This document shows positions 11,102 to 23,269 of a stretch of 27,657 bases of DNA, one piece after another. The DNA is from Saksenaea vasiformis B4078. Lineage: Eukaryota > Mucoromycota > Mucoromycetes > Mucorales > Saksenaeaceae. Made by a program: the position numbers and the translations under genes. Position 1 is the first letter of the stretch; each line of letters opens with the position of its first letter. The notes under the pieces were generated by a model that saw only the letters and a program-made list of their open reading frames with translations, made no database searches and had not been told where the DNA came from. The DNA lies in contig JNDT01001498.1 in assembly GCA_000697055.1 (NCBI GenBank), positions 1 through 27,657 of the forward strand, read 5' to 3'.

Positions 11102-11427
11102 GTCTCTCGTTTTGTTTAATTCTTCCTTCTTTTTTTTTTTTTTTACTTTCGCCATAAAAGCGCCAGTCGCTCAACATGTATGCAAGGATGTCCACGTTCT
11201 AGCGTCATTCTCTGTTTCTTTTTTTTCTTTTGTGGTTGTCGTCGTCGTTTTTTTCCTTTTACTGACCAACGATAAGCATACATGCATGCATGCATCAATC
11301 ATCACAAGTTCGAATAAGTACGTAAAAATCTGTCTGAACGGACGGACCCATCCACGCGATAGAGATATATCCTACGATTTGGAAGGGACGTCTGTCACAT
11401 TTTCCTTTTTATTTCCGTGTGAACAAA
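11102..11427. other. Convergent 3' region between VTS1 and eL29
   Basis: Shared 3'-flank of two convergent genes. It has long T tracts (11131-11144 and 11219-11228) and a self-complementary CATG run at 11279-11293 (ACATGCATGCATGCA). No coding signal was seen. Confidence 0.6.
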
Positions 11428-11728
11428 TCAGTTCTTCTTAGCTGCGGCCAAGGCCTTCTCAGTGCCCTTTTTGGCAAAACGCTGGTTACGGAGGAACTTG
11501 GCATCAACCTAAAAACGGCAGGGAGATGAATATACGGTGTGAATCGTGACATGGAATGGTGAAAGAAAAAAAAAACGTACACCCTTAAGAGAAGGATACT
11601 TGTGCTTCAAAGGTCTTCTGATGCCATTACGATGGGCCTTTTTGTCTAATTCCATCGTGTGAATATCACCATGTTGTTCTCCTGATATTACTTTGGTTGT
11701 GGTTGGTGTGGTTCTTCGACTTAGCCAT
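11428..11728 (-). CDS. RPL29: 60S ribosomal protein eL29 (3 exons)
   Basis: Minus-strand exons are 11728-11692, 11645-11581 and 11508-11428; introns are 46 and 72 nt, GT-AG. The product is 60 aa, close to yeast L29 (59 aa). It starts MAKSKNHTNHNQ, continues AHRNGI and KYPSLKGVDAKFLRNQR, and ends KALAAAKKN. This is the diagnostic layout of eL29, a very basic small protein of the large subunit. The first exon is only 37 nt, so simple ORF searches miss the gene entirely. It is convergent with VTS1 and divergent from the GH8 gene. Confidence 0.97.
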
Positions 11729-12417
11729 CTGTGCGTTTTACTAAAAAGAAAACAAGCGTCCGTGCACCAAATCAGTCATCCATCCATGTGTTATAATGTT
11801 CGAACTGATGATAACGACAAAAGAATAGGTCGGATGTCCGAATTTCTTTACCTTTATCTTTAGAAAAAGGGAAGGGAGAGATTGGTAGACACATGGACAA
11901 CCGATAGATTACCGGAATAAAGTTCCGACTCGGGACAAGATGTCCCCCCATTCTTTCCAATTTTGGGCTATGAGTTGACCGCGCAACCAGAAAGTGAATA
12001 GTCGGCATTTCAAAGTTTATTTTTATCCATGTCTTTTTTATTGCTGGCGGCACAAAGGGTAAAAACCAGGCACTTGACTAGCAGCAAGATGGGGATTACT
12101 TCATCATTCTGTAATAAGAAATACAATGAACGTTATTTATGGCTAGATTTTCGTTCCCATAGATGTTACTAACATTTCCGATTGGATACGAACTTGTACG
12201 TAAAGCCTCTCAGAAGGTTATCATTTGATAGGATCTTCTGTTCTTCATCTTCTTGACAATGTCAAATGCAAAGGATTTAGATCGCGGCTCAAAATTGTGA
12301 TGTGACTTTGGAACAAAAAGTCTTAGCGGGAAAAAAGTCAACTATTATAAAAGGGTCAGGGTTGCGGCACCTCAACTTTCTTTTTCCTCATTCTTTTTTT
12401 AAAACAGGAAAATTACC
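11729..12417. promoter_or_regulatory. Divergent intergenic region between eL29 and GH8
   Basis: About 690 bp that must hold both promoters. A TATAAAA at 12346-12352, 66-72 nt before the GH8 ATG and followed by a pyrimidine-rich stretch, is a plausible GH8 core promoter. No coding frame was supported here; an open frame at 12053-11772 on the minus strand lacks any recognisable domain. Confidence 0.45.
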
Positions 12418-13679
12418 ATGCACGATCCTAGTGTTGAACAACAATACGTTCAATGGCGAAACAGGTAAAATCTTCTTGTTTCAGTTGAAAACCTAGAAAC
12501 TGAACACGAAAAAAAAAACACACAAAGATACTTGCGAACCTATCATGACGGACTTTACGTGTACTACAAGGATCCTAAGGATGGGGATGATGCTATGACA
12601 TGCTCCGAAGCACACGGTAAGGATTGATATAACAACTTCTAAAAAAGAGGTATGAACCCGTGAACGTGTGCGTCCTTTAGGCTACGGGATGTTGATTTCG
12701 GTGTTGAAGCGAAACCAAGCTGATTTCGATGGACTCTATCGCTACTTCATCCGCTGGCGCAACCACTATGGTTTGATGCAGTAATGTATCCGGAAAAGAA
12801 GGGAAAAAAAGAATTTGCCAAGACTTCTAATTTTTTGTGTAAAAAAAAAAAAGGTGGCAGCAGAAACGAACTCATTCGGGTGAATTTGTTCCTGGCGACG
12901 AAGGTGGCAAAAACTGTGCCACGGATGGAGATGTGGATATTTGTACGGCATTGTTTTTGGCTGCGAAAGTGTGGGGCCATGGTGGTCAGCAAGGAGAGAT
13001 CAATTACCGAGCAACGGCTGTTGACCTTTGCGCTGCCATTCATCGTCACTGTATTCATCCCGAAACCCATATGCCTTTGATCGGAGACTGGACAGACGTC
13101 GGAAGCAAAGAACATGGTCTGACTCGACCAAGTGATTTTATTCTGACCGGTTTTCACCTGTTCTACATGGAGGATAAGGAACGTCAGCACCAATGGTCCC
13201 AGACAATTCACGCGATTCTGCAAACAGTCCAGCATCAGCTTCAATTCAGCCAGAAAGGATTGATCGCCGATTTTTTGCAGCATCACAATGGTCAGTATCA
13301 ACCTGTCCACGGTGAAGTTCTCGAGAGCAAGCACGACGGAGACTACAATTGGAATTCATGCCGTGTCCCCTGGCGCTTAGGCCATTACTACATGCTGACG
13401 CGTGATGAACGTATCCGCCCCGTACTGGAGGCTGAGGCGCATTTCTTTGCAGAACAACTTCAGCATGGTGAGATCAAGGCCGGGTACCACCTGAATGGTC
13501 ACAGCTTTGTCGACTACACCGATATGGCCTTTATGGCTCCCGTTAGCTTCTTGTTCTGGGTCCTTGGTTGGCAAGGACAACTGCACCAGCTATTAACACA
13601 AATGAATCATGCAGACCAAACCTATTTTGGTGAATCGATCGCCATGCTTTGTTTGTTAATGGCTAACGTCCCATACTAA
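12418..13679 (+). CDS. Glycoside hydrolase family 8 enzyme (4 exons)
   Basis: Exons are 12418-12464, 12528-12616, 12681-12780 and 12854-13679, giving 353 aa. The family-8 general-acid block reads TCSEAHGYGMLISV, with Glu at about residue 43. The family signature is nearly complete at about residues 101-119: ATDGDVDICTALFLAAKVW, with a Cys where the pattern usually has Ala. Length and motif spacing fit the (alpha/alpha)6 barrel of GH8, which cleaves beta-1,4 linkages in cellulose, chitosan, lichenan or xylan; I cannot choose a substrate. The chitosan-rich walls of Mucoromycota make a chitosanase attractive (inference). From this ATG there is no signal peptide; an extra 5' exon is possible because AAACAG|G lies just upstream, but no secretory exon was seen. 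GH8 is mainly bacterial, so ancient transfer is plausible. Confidence 0.9.
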
Positions 13680-14118
13680 GAAAAATAGTCTTCCCCTCCC
13701 CCACTACATCCTATACTTAGCCCTTCCTTCTCTGTTTCTTTTTCTTTGTACGACAACACTACCCTTTTTCCGAACTTGTTATTCTGTTATCCACACACTT
13801 CCCTCTACCCTAATAAAAAAAAACTATATATCACGGCTCGTTGTATAACGTGCTACATAGAAAGTAAACCCCAATTCGAGATAGGTCTTCATTGTCGTAA
13901 AGATGTGCGGAGTTACGCACCGAGGGTAGAACGTCTCTGCGTTTGAAATAGAAGTAAGACCAGCAGATACGGCCTTTTAACCAAGGGCCCCGTTTTTTTT
14001 ACAACCAATATTACTACCGATGCATGGGATAGGTAGTTGGAAGATCTTTTTACATACATAGCAGCGGTTGCTCAATTGCTAAGTCTCATGTGAAACAGGT
14101 AACATTTTAGTTTATCAA
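13680..14118. other. GH8 3' flank, no gene seen
   Basis: Pyrimidine-rich sequence right after the GH8 stop, with AATAAA inside an A run at 13811-13822, a possible polyadenylation signal. A 66-codon open frame (13746-13946) looks fortuitous. Confidence 0.5.
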
Positions 14119-14502
14119 ATGAAGCCTTCACGCGTGCAGCAAATTACGTTTGAGGCTAATGTAAAGGATCATCATGTGTTAACTTTTTTTTTGTTATACT
14201 ACTGCCATTTTTCAATGAGCCTGACCAATAAAGTAGATCATCAGCCTGCTGGTTTGATCGCCGGAAAGTCTGTGCGAATCGTGCCTCCTGCGCAGTCACT
14301 CAATGCATCCGTGTGCTTCACGCGGGAGTTCGATGGGTTAAGTAAGCGATGTCATCTTCTCATATCCGTAACATCACGGCTGTCCTCTGCTTATGTCTTA
14401 CGATCTTATCGTGATGCATATTATAAATTGTCTTCTTTTCATTTGATGGCTAGTGAAACAAGGTCTTTTTATATTTTTTCTCTCTGGTTTGTTGAAAAAT
14501 GA
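14119..14502 (+). CDS. Hypothetical ORF, 127 aa
   Basis: An ATG-initiated open frame between the convergent GH8 and MTHFR genes. It starts MKPSRVQQITFEANVKDHHV and includes a segment QPAGLIAGKSVRIVPPAQSL. No domain, signal peptide or intron pattern is recognised. It may be chance or a relic, as it would overlap the 3' flanks of two convergent genes. Confidence 0.22.
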   Translation: MKPSRVQQITFEANVKDHHVLTFFLLYYCHFSMSLTNKVDHQPAGLIAGKSVRIVPPAQSLNASVCFTREFDGLSKRCHLLISVTSRLSSAYVLRSYRDAYYKLSSFHLMASETRSFYIFSLWFVEK

Positions 14503-14587
14503 AACGAACTTTTATACAATAAAGGGTGAAAATGAAAAAGTAGTTGAATACAAGTAAAGAAAATGGAACGTTGTAGAAAATATCATT

Positions 14588-16639
<2,052 letters not shown>

Positions 16640-16645
16640 GTCAGA

Positions 16646-16891
16646 CTAGGAATAACGGAGGAACGAGCAAGAGGAGAAGCCAGAGAGATCCATCGCGAAA
16701 GCGAGGTGATTAAGCATCTCATTGGGCACGATGTGACGTTTAATCTCATCTCTGCATGATCGAGTCCCGAAAATGGATTGGATTTCCTTGAGCCAACGAT
16801 AGTTCGTTGTAACTTGCGTGGCAGAGAAAAGAAGCATATATGATTGCAATATCGATCTGATGGATCGTTCGGTAAAAATTAGGTCAGCCAT
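16646..16891 (-). other. Upstream ORF in frame with MTHFR, 81 codons
   Basis: An ATG-initiated ORF ends in TAG at 16648-16646, two codons before the MTHFR ATG and in the same frame. It starts MADLIFTERSIRSILQSYML. It could be a uORF that represses or tunes MTHFR. The sequence TTCCTAG at its end also resembles a splice acceptor, so it may instead lie in a 5'-UTR intron. The product is not recognised. Confidence 0.35.
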
Positions 16892-17690
16892 TGTAGAAAT
16901 CAGAAAAGCAGATGAGAATATGTAGTCTGAAAAGGCTTCCTTCCGAAAATGGCAAAAAAGCGGGAACCATTGACCAGTCGTATCACGGTAACATTCAATT
17001 GAGGGAAAATTGGGACGATGTGCGCGCTTAGACGCCTTTCAAATTAGAATGAAAAAAAAAAAGCTTCATCCATCTTTCTTGTCAATGTCATGACTCCGCC
17101 CGATTCCGATGGAAATCAAGCAATCGTTTAGGAATGCATCCATCAATGGCGTTTGATAAGTCTTTATGAAGACACCAATTTATTCAAGCTCATTTCGAAG
17201 TGGTACAACTGTGATTGACTCAATTACCCGCTTCTGCCGTGCTTTTTTTTTCACACTATGATCTTTTGATTCCATTCTCATCACTACTGTCTCTTTTCTT
17301 TCTTTGTTCACTATTTCTATGATCACAGTACTTCAGAACGTTCCTGAAACCTGTTGATTATGTTGTTGTATGTGCTAAGCCTACTTATTCTTCCAGTAGC
17401 TGTAGGCATTGGGTGCAAATCAGGTACGGTTATAACGCCTTTACATTAGAGGGTTGTGTTTCCGTTGAAAGCGCGAATGGACTTGTTTTCTAGACAATAA
17501 AAGAAGAAGAAACCGCAGATCAGATTTGTCGGAACACTTAAGGTTTGCATAAATCTCGTTCACACGCGTGTATCTTCTCTTTCCCAGGCTGTATAATCGT
17601 TTTGGAATGTTGGAAAACAAAAGCTTCTAAAGTTTGGTATTGAAACAACCTCGGTATAAAAATCGCACTAACTCATTTTTCCCATAATAC
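16892..17690. other. Intergenic, no gene seen
   Basis: AT-rich sequence upstream of the MTHFR leader with several homopolymers. No coding frame or repeat was identified. Confidence 0.5.
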
Positions 17691-18560
17691 TGTCTAAACA
17701 GAAATGATGTCGTAAAAGGGCTGACATACCGAGAACGGTTTGTAACTCTGCTAGATGAACACGGCTTGGATCCCAGCGCGACATTGAGATCAAATTCTTA
17801 GCCGACATGGGCTAAACTAATTGATCATGGTTGAATATGCTGGATTTCTTTGTGTACGATTTTACTTCACGGTCCACATTCAATTTGGTTCTAGTAGACA
17901 CTGATTACCTAGGAGCAATCAAGACTGTTAGACCCTGCCACACAGTTTGACTATCGTTATAGTACTATACAAGACTCATATCTCTTCAAACAAGTGTACA
18001 TGCTGAAACAGGAGGTGGTTCCGAGCAAAATGATAACGTACAAAATCAGCAACGGTAATGAAACAAATCGTGGATGATAACGGCCAAAGAACATTGACAG
18101 CATCAGAGAAAATCATGTTGCACATGATTGCTTCCATTAGTAGATATGATCACATACTACGCCAACCGTGTTTTCATCTAGATGAAACCAAAGAAGATTA
18201 GATCAGAAACACGACAAGATTTACCCCTTTGTGGTCTAAACAAAATGATACCGCGTGATCGTCCGTGCCTTACGCTTCACAATAACCGCCAGTACACCTA
18301 ACCTTACGGGGAAAAGTAAGATGGATGTTTATAGCAAATCACCGCGGAAAACGTTGTCCGTTAAGCTAACGCTATCGCCCAACGTGATGACGAGTGCGAA
18401 TGGCCAAGTGGACAATTGATACATCCCTCACGCGTTTTGCTATGGGGATGAATTTTTGTTCCGATAGATGATGGCTAAACAACGATCACTTGTTGGACAG
18501 CCAATGAAACTCCACACTGACAAGAACGTACTGATACGTTAGTCTTCCTTTTTTCTGTTC
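17690..18560 (+). pseudogene. Decayed DDE transposase fragment (pogo/Tigger-like)
   Basis: One plus-strand frame contains FHLDETKED (from 18170) followed, through several stops, by TTRFTPLWSK, SSVPYASQ, HLTLRGKVRWMFIANHRGK and MAKWTIDTSLTRF. The LDET block and the later HLTL and TSL blocks resemble the order in DDE_1 transposases. Upstream coding-like pieces (for example YLFKQVYMLKQEVVPSKM) lie around 17930-18040. At least seven stops make it a dead fragment. The family assignment is tentative. Confidence 0.4.
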
Positions 18561-18663
18561 TACTTGCCACTTTATTTACGATCAATTAACGGTCTAGATC
18601 CAAAATTTTACCTGGTAGTGGTGTTGTGCGTGACCTTTTAAAGTTGATTCATCCTTATTGATC

Positions 18664-19417
18664 ATGCCTGCCGAAGACCGGAGCATGAAAGTTAGCCCTT
18701 TGAATTTATCCGCAAGACCGCCCGGGATTGAAAAGGCGTCAGTCATCGTAAGTCCTCAAGGGAGACTTTGGCATGAACAAGGCCCTGTGACTTACAATCC
18801 AAGATCTGCGCGAATATTTTTCGTAACACTTAATCAAAGGAAGGAGAAAGAAGAGATAGAAGTGCGCCAATCGTTCATAGGGAATAACTGTTGTATCTTG
18901 GAAATTGTTAATTGAATCACAGCATTTTAACGCGCACGTAACACCAAGAATTGCGTAAGTACCGTATTACTGCTGGTTTCAAGGAGGTGCTTTATCTGAT
19001 TTTCAGACCGGGTCTCACGTACACTTTCGTTATCAATCTCGCAAACAGCACTTCAAAAGTAGTTTTTGTACATCGAACTGCCACGAGCACACCATGAATG
19101 ACAAGTAAAGCTACATTCTTGATCATTTTCAGAGGCATATCCGATAGATGCGGACTTTTATGGCTGCCAAACTTTCTACGCTTTCCGATTTTCCATAGCA
19201 TCATTACTTTATGGAGGGAATTGGCACCTCTCTGGCCATTGGATCCAAACCATTTTCTCAACGGAAAATCGTGTTTACAGTAGCGACTCGTGGGACCGGT
19301 TTTGAAACGCCTTTGGGCGTCTTGTCGTTATCGATTGTTACTTTATCGGGAACTACGACAGCGAAGTTTCAGAAGGTCGGACTAGTTGTCTTAGGCTTAG
19401 CGCCTGTTTCTGAATAG
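18664..19417 (+). pseudogene. Coding-like fragments of an unidentified gene
   Basis: An 83-codon open frame starts at ATG 18664 (MPAEDRSMKVSPLNLSARPP) and stops at 18915. After a good intron-like segment (GTAAGT at 18955 to TTTTCAG at 19006) another frame continues with HVTPRIAPGLTYTFVINL, and a third piece at 19211-19417 ends FQKVGLVVLGLAPVSE. The pieces do not join without frame changes, so this is a relic or a gene model I cannot solve. The middle piece has a beta-sandwich look (alternating hydrophobics after PG), but I assign no function. Confidence 0.28.
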
Positions 19418-20066
19418 GACGGTATGAGGGAGAGCAAGAATTTTTTTAGCAACAATAGCAATGGGTAGATGAATGTTTAATTAGTTGACAGTTTGTGGAA
19501 TGCTACCTTGCAACAATTGACATTTGTTGTGACAGACCCTCCTTTGCATCCTATCAATTACATGTTGGTACTACAGAGAATAAGCTCGGTTCTTTGTTTC
19601 AAAGGAGAAGGTACACTGGTTGATGAGTTACACAAATGCCAGTAAACCTTCTCAAACTTGCAACCGAACAGACCCGCAATCTGATTTGAAGTGTAGCGTC
19701 ACATGTTGTTTGTTTCTTTGACGGTAATGGACCATTCTTTCGTGTCCTACAATAACATATAACTAAGCCTCAGGTGGGTAGCGTTTCAACAGTGGATATA
19801 GATCCTAGTTGCACGATGGCAATGCTTGTTCAAATTTCCCGATGATAATACCATGTATTACTGCTTGTACATTGACTCTTCTTGGAGTAATGCTGTTACT
19901 GCTTGTAGGTAAATGATTTATAGATGTATGTATAAATATATATATTGCATTTTTTTAAGAAGAAATAAATTGAAGAGAACCAAGCGATATATATTTGATA
20001 AGTCACCATAAAGGAGGAAAATGGACTGAAAGTTAAAGCTTTTGTGTCATTCCTTTTACGAAACAT
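19418..20066. other. Intergenic, no gene seen
   Basis: AT-rich sequence with a short TATA-rich stretch near 19920-19950. No coding signal on either strand. Confidence 0.5.
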
Positions 20067-20799
20067 TCACTCCAAGTGATGGGTGTTTGTCAGAAGAATC
20101 GGGAAATCGCGCTTGATGTAGGTTACATCACCATGAGGAGAACATAGTTCGAGATTCAAATACAAGCGGTAGGTTGCCTGGGACGAATGCAAGTTGCATA
20201 TGCTGATAGGTAATCTGACAGGAGAAATCCAAGACAAAGATGGCGCGGCAAAGGCGTGAGAGTCGAACATGGAAGGCCAATCAGGCATCTGACATCTAGT
20301 TTCATATGTGTGTGAGCCGTGGTAAGGGAAACCCCACTTTTTGTGTTTCATTGAATAGATACCCATTTTTGACGAGACAATGCTTAATCCTGCAGCTGCC
20401 AAGATGGGCAGTTGCACGTTTTCCCCATCGGACACGGACACTGATAGTCCATGGCAACATACCAAAACTGACAATCTGAGGCACATCTAGTTCGTATTGC
20501 CATCCTTCAGATGCTCCCCAGACCAATCGAGATCTTGGAGTCACGACATTTTGACGGATAAAAGTAGGAATACTGTCCGTCTTGGATGCATGAGTCACGA
20601 AGGTGTATGCATTATCATTGGCATAGGCTGATGATTCTGATAAGTCCTTTGGTAAAGGTAAAGCATGATACGAAGTGTGACGTTTTTTATCGTCCGTCCG
20701 AGCAGGTTCTTCTTCTTCTTCTTCTTGGTTGTCTGATAAGGTTGGTGTTTTGATTAGATTGATAAAAACATTTTTTAGTGAGTGAGCAATGGCGGTCAT
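20067..20799 (-). CDS. Hypothetical protein, possibly arrestin-like
   Basis: Two minus-strand frames overlap: one from ATG 20799 and one ending at stop 20067. Removing a 67-nt GT-AG segment (20462-20396, donor GTATGT, acceptor GGCAG) joins them into 221 aa. However, that segment itself reads as protein (MLPWTISVRV), so a one-base frameshift is an alternative. The N-terminus is low complexity with a run of six Glu from a TTC/GAA microsatellite. Later parts, WQYELDVPQIVSF and LPISICNLHSSQATYRLYLN followed by IKRDFPILLTN, resemble strands of alpha-arrestin domains, adaptors in membrane-protein ubiquitination. The resemblance is weak and the protein is short for an arrestin, so it could be a truncated paralogue. 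Confidence 0.4.
20708..20725. repeat. TTC trinucleotide microsatellite (Glu codons on minus strand)
   Basis: TTC repeats inside the hypothetical gene at 20799-20067 encode its acidic Glu run on the minus strand. Confidence 0.8.
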
Positions 20800-22458
20800 C
20801 AAAGAAGTAAAAAGTTAAATGAGATTTGTTGTTTGCTTCACACAAACGCCTTTGTTGGTGGACGAAATGAAAGAATGGAAAGAAGAAACACTGCACTTTT
20901 ATAGCATTTTTTTTTTTTTTTGCGCAGTCGTGTGACTCTCACAATAGCTACACAGAGAACTGGTAGTACGTAGTCAAACAAAAAAAAAAAGGGAAAAATG
21001 GTAGTAACGCTGTCTGTAATTTAATTATGTCTCCGTCGCAGAAGTAGTAGTTTATGGATTCATACATTCCAGATCTCGATCACAATGTAAGATAAAGCTT
21101 AGTAACGTATCTATTCCTTAGCAAGAATGCTCAGCGCATCATGGCATAATGCAGCTTATCCAATCTGGTCTTTCAAAATCAAATATTTCTTCTCAGCATG
21201 ACTTTATCGCGCAATATCAAACACGAAATTAAAATAGTTGCTGCAATTGTATTACTTCTTTTCCCATTAGTAGTAAGTAAATCTCCTTCCTATGCCGTTT
21301 CAGATAGAATGCAAAGCGTAATGATACTATTTACCGATGGTTACAAACTGACAAATGCACGTCCTCCTCCTTTGGAGGACCGATGTCGTCCTTAAAATCA
21401 CCTCATTTAAAGTTCCCAAAAACCTTACACGTGAGCGATATGAATTGGTGGAAAATTGCTCATTATCGCTCTCTCGCTCTCTTTTTTGATAGAAGGAGCT
21501 TGAACATCGGATCTAGGGTTAGCTCCAATCAACTGAGCAAATCAGCCCGAAATTGCTAAGCTGCGGCAATTCTGTACATCTCCTTCCACTTTCATGCAGA
21601 CACGTCATAACTTTACCGTGCCTTACAATTGGTCTTAAAATATGACAATTTTTACTCCGAGAAACACAAAGCAGCGTTCATCGCAACCAACTTCAGTTTC
21701 CCATAGATCACCAGTTTCACCAAAAGGTTACCGGTACGGACTAGACCTGGGAATCACCGGATATATAGACGGGTTAACGTCATGTATCGCTTCATCAACT
21801 CTCCCGTGTGCGTCTTACATACATTCTTTATGCATCGCTTATCTAGACGTCAAACACAAAATATGGTACCCAACAGCTGATTTTTGTGTTAGAATTTTGC
21901 TCCTTTTTCATCTCATTTGTGTACAGCCATTGCATAATCGCAACCTTCTGAACTGTGAGCATAGACAAAAAAAAAAGTGGATGCCCGGAATCGACAGTTC
22001 AGATCAAAATATCATTTCCTGGTGCAGTAAAAAAGAAGTCCATGCGTATTCGGACACTCAGCATTGCACGGCATTGGATAGAGCATGACACTCTATGCAG
22101 GATGAACGAATGTACTGGTCGTTCTCTCAGTTAACGACACCTGAATCTATCATTCTTCATGCATTTGCCGAAAAATAAATCGGGAGCTTCTTTTTTGACA
22201 AAGACACGACAGATTTCACGACAGATTTCCCTTATAAAGGGATGACAGACAGCAGCATATGCTTCATTGAGGAACGTAAAATTAAAAAAAAAAAACAGAA
22301 AAACATTTACAAGTGATGCTTCCAATCCTTCCATCGTTTCGATTATTTTTGGCTGCAAAGGATGGTAGCGCAATATAACGCCCACTCATTCACATCCTTT
22401 CCTTTTTCCTGTCTTCTTCCCCTTCCTTCTCTCTCTCTCTATAGACTACGGACATATT
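20800..22458. other. Long intergenic region with weak open frames
   Basis: About 1.66 kb without a supported gene. Three open frames are noted: 21198-21395 (+, 65 aa, with a hydrophobic stretch IVAAIVLLLFPLVV near its start), 21642-22088 (+, 148 aa, no recognisable domain) and 22385-22131 (-, 84 aa). None has conserved motifs or a splice pattern. CACGACAGATTT-type units repeat directly at about 22206-22229. CT-rich sequence (22392-22440) lies just beyond the RPB11 stop. Confidence 0.4.
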
Positions 22459-23028
22459 CTAAAAGTCGGCTTCATAGGCGTGATGTGAACCCATAACACC
22501 ACTCATGGAGTCTGCATCGTATCCACCTGCGCCCGATTGCTGTGATGCTTTTGCGTCTTCGAATGTTCGATGGCGAATGACATCCATATCGAATTTGTTT
22601 TTGAGTGAGTTCAATTCCGAGATCAATTCAGAAGTAGCATCCTTGAGTGCTTTTCCTGGTGACGTTCCTGGAACTGTTTGCACCTTGATTAAAAAGTTAT
22701 GCTCAAGTGGGTGAGGCACTTTATAACCGGCGAACAGAACACGAGGATCTTTCAGCAGCTGTCTAGTTCCTCAACCGACCGGAATGCCGTTAGGATCTGG
22801 AACAAATTCTTTTTTCTTTTCATCTCAGAAACACTTACGCCCGTAACATGTTGGCTAGTGTATGATCTTCTCGTTCGATTTTAAAGGTCGCAGCATTCGG
22901 GAGCTTCGTGTCCAGCTCCATCTCGACCCTGACAAGCGTATTGGATAAAGACGCGTCTAAAGCTCATGCCCTTACTTTTTACTGCCCTCCGGAATCACAA
23001 ATAATTCAAACCGATCAGGTGCGTTCAT
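22459..23028 (-). CDS. RPB11: RNA polymerase II subunit Rpb11 (3 exons)
   Basis: Minus-strand exons are 23028-22976, 22928-22839 and 22762-22459; introns are 47 and 76 nt, GT-AG. The product is 148 aa, somewhat longer than yeast Rpb11 (120 aa) because of a Ser/Gly-rich tail ending HHAYEADF. It starts [18 protein letters not shown] and then has [40 protein letters not shown] and FLIKVQT. This is the alpha-like dimerisation domain that pairs with Rpb3 in the Pol II assembly platform. Exon 1 is 53 nt and is invisible to ORF scans. Its start lies 241 bp from the divergent MULE start, so the transposon sits close to, or within, its promoter. Confidence 0.97.
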
Positions 23029-23129
23029 GTTGGATGTGGTTGTGCGTAGTGGATGGAGGTTCTGGGAGCGTAAAAAATAATGGGATTTACTTCGGACACA
23101 CAGAGTGCAGTCCTCTTGGACACACAGTT

Positions 23130-23147
23130 CACGTGATATATCACGTG
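23130..23147. promoter_or_regulatory. 18-bp perfect palindrome with two E-boxes
   Basis: CACGTGATATATCACGTG is exactly self-complementary and contains two CACGTG E-boxes, sites for bHLH factors such as Cbf1/USF. It lies 102-119 bp upstream of the RPB11 ATG and 123-140 bp upstream of the MULE ATG, so it could serve either or both. Confidence 0.7.
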
Positions 23148-23207
23148 TGTATACGCGCGCGCGTGTGTGTGTGTGCGTGTACGTCTGTGTGCGTTGTGTG
23201 GTGTTTG
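23148..23207. repeat. GT/GC dinucleotide microsatellite
   Basis: An alternating purine-pyrimidine tract (TGTGTATACGCGCGCGCGTG followed by GT repeats), prone to Z-DNA, directly beside the palindrome. Confidence 0.85.
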
Positions 23208-23269
23208 TTCCTGTACTGTACCTGTCATTTAACTTCATTAGCTACATCTTTCTGAAATTTGATATCAGC

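Noticed and set aside
11279..11293. CATG repeat considered as a protein-binding operator
   Set aside because: It lies in the convergent 3' region between two genes and is simple sequence; nothing ties it to regulation.
12747..13334. 195-aa minus-strand open frame
   Set aside because: It is antisense to the conserved GH8 exon and has no domain.
22204..22230. Short direct repeats considered as a CRISPR-like array
   Set aside because: Only two adjacent units with no spacers, in a eukaryotic context.
23105..23269. N-terminal extension of the MULE protein from an upstream in-frame ATG
   Set aside because: It reads through the GT/GC microsatellite and palindrome, giving Val/Cys/Arg repeats with no protein character.
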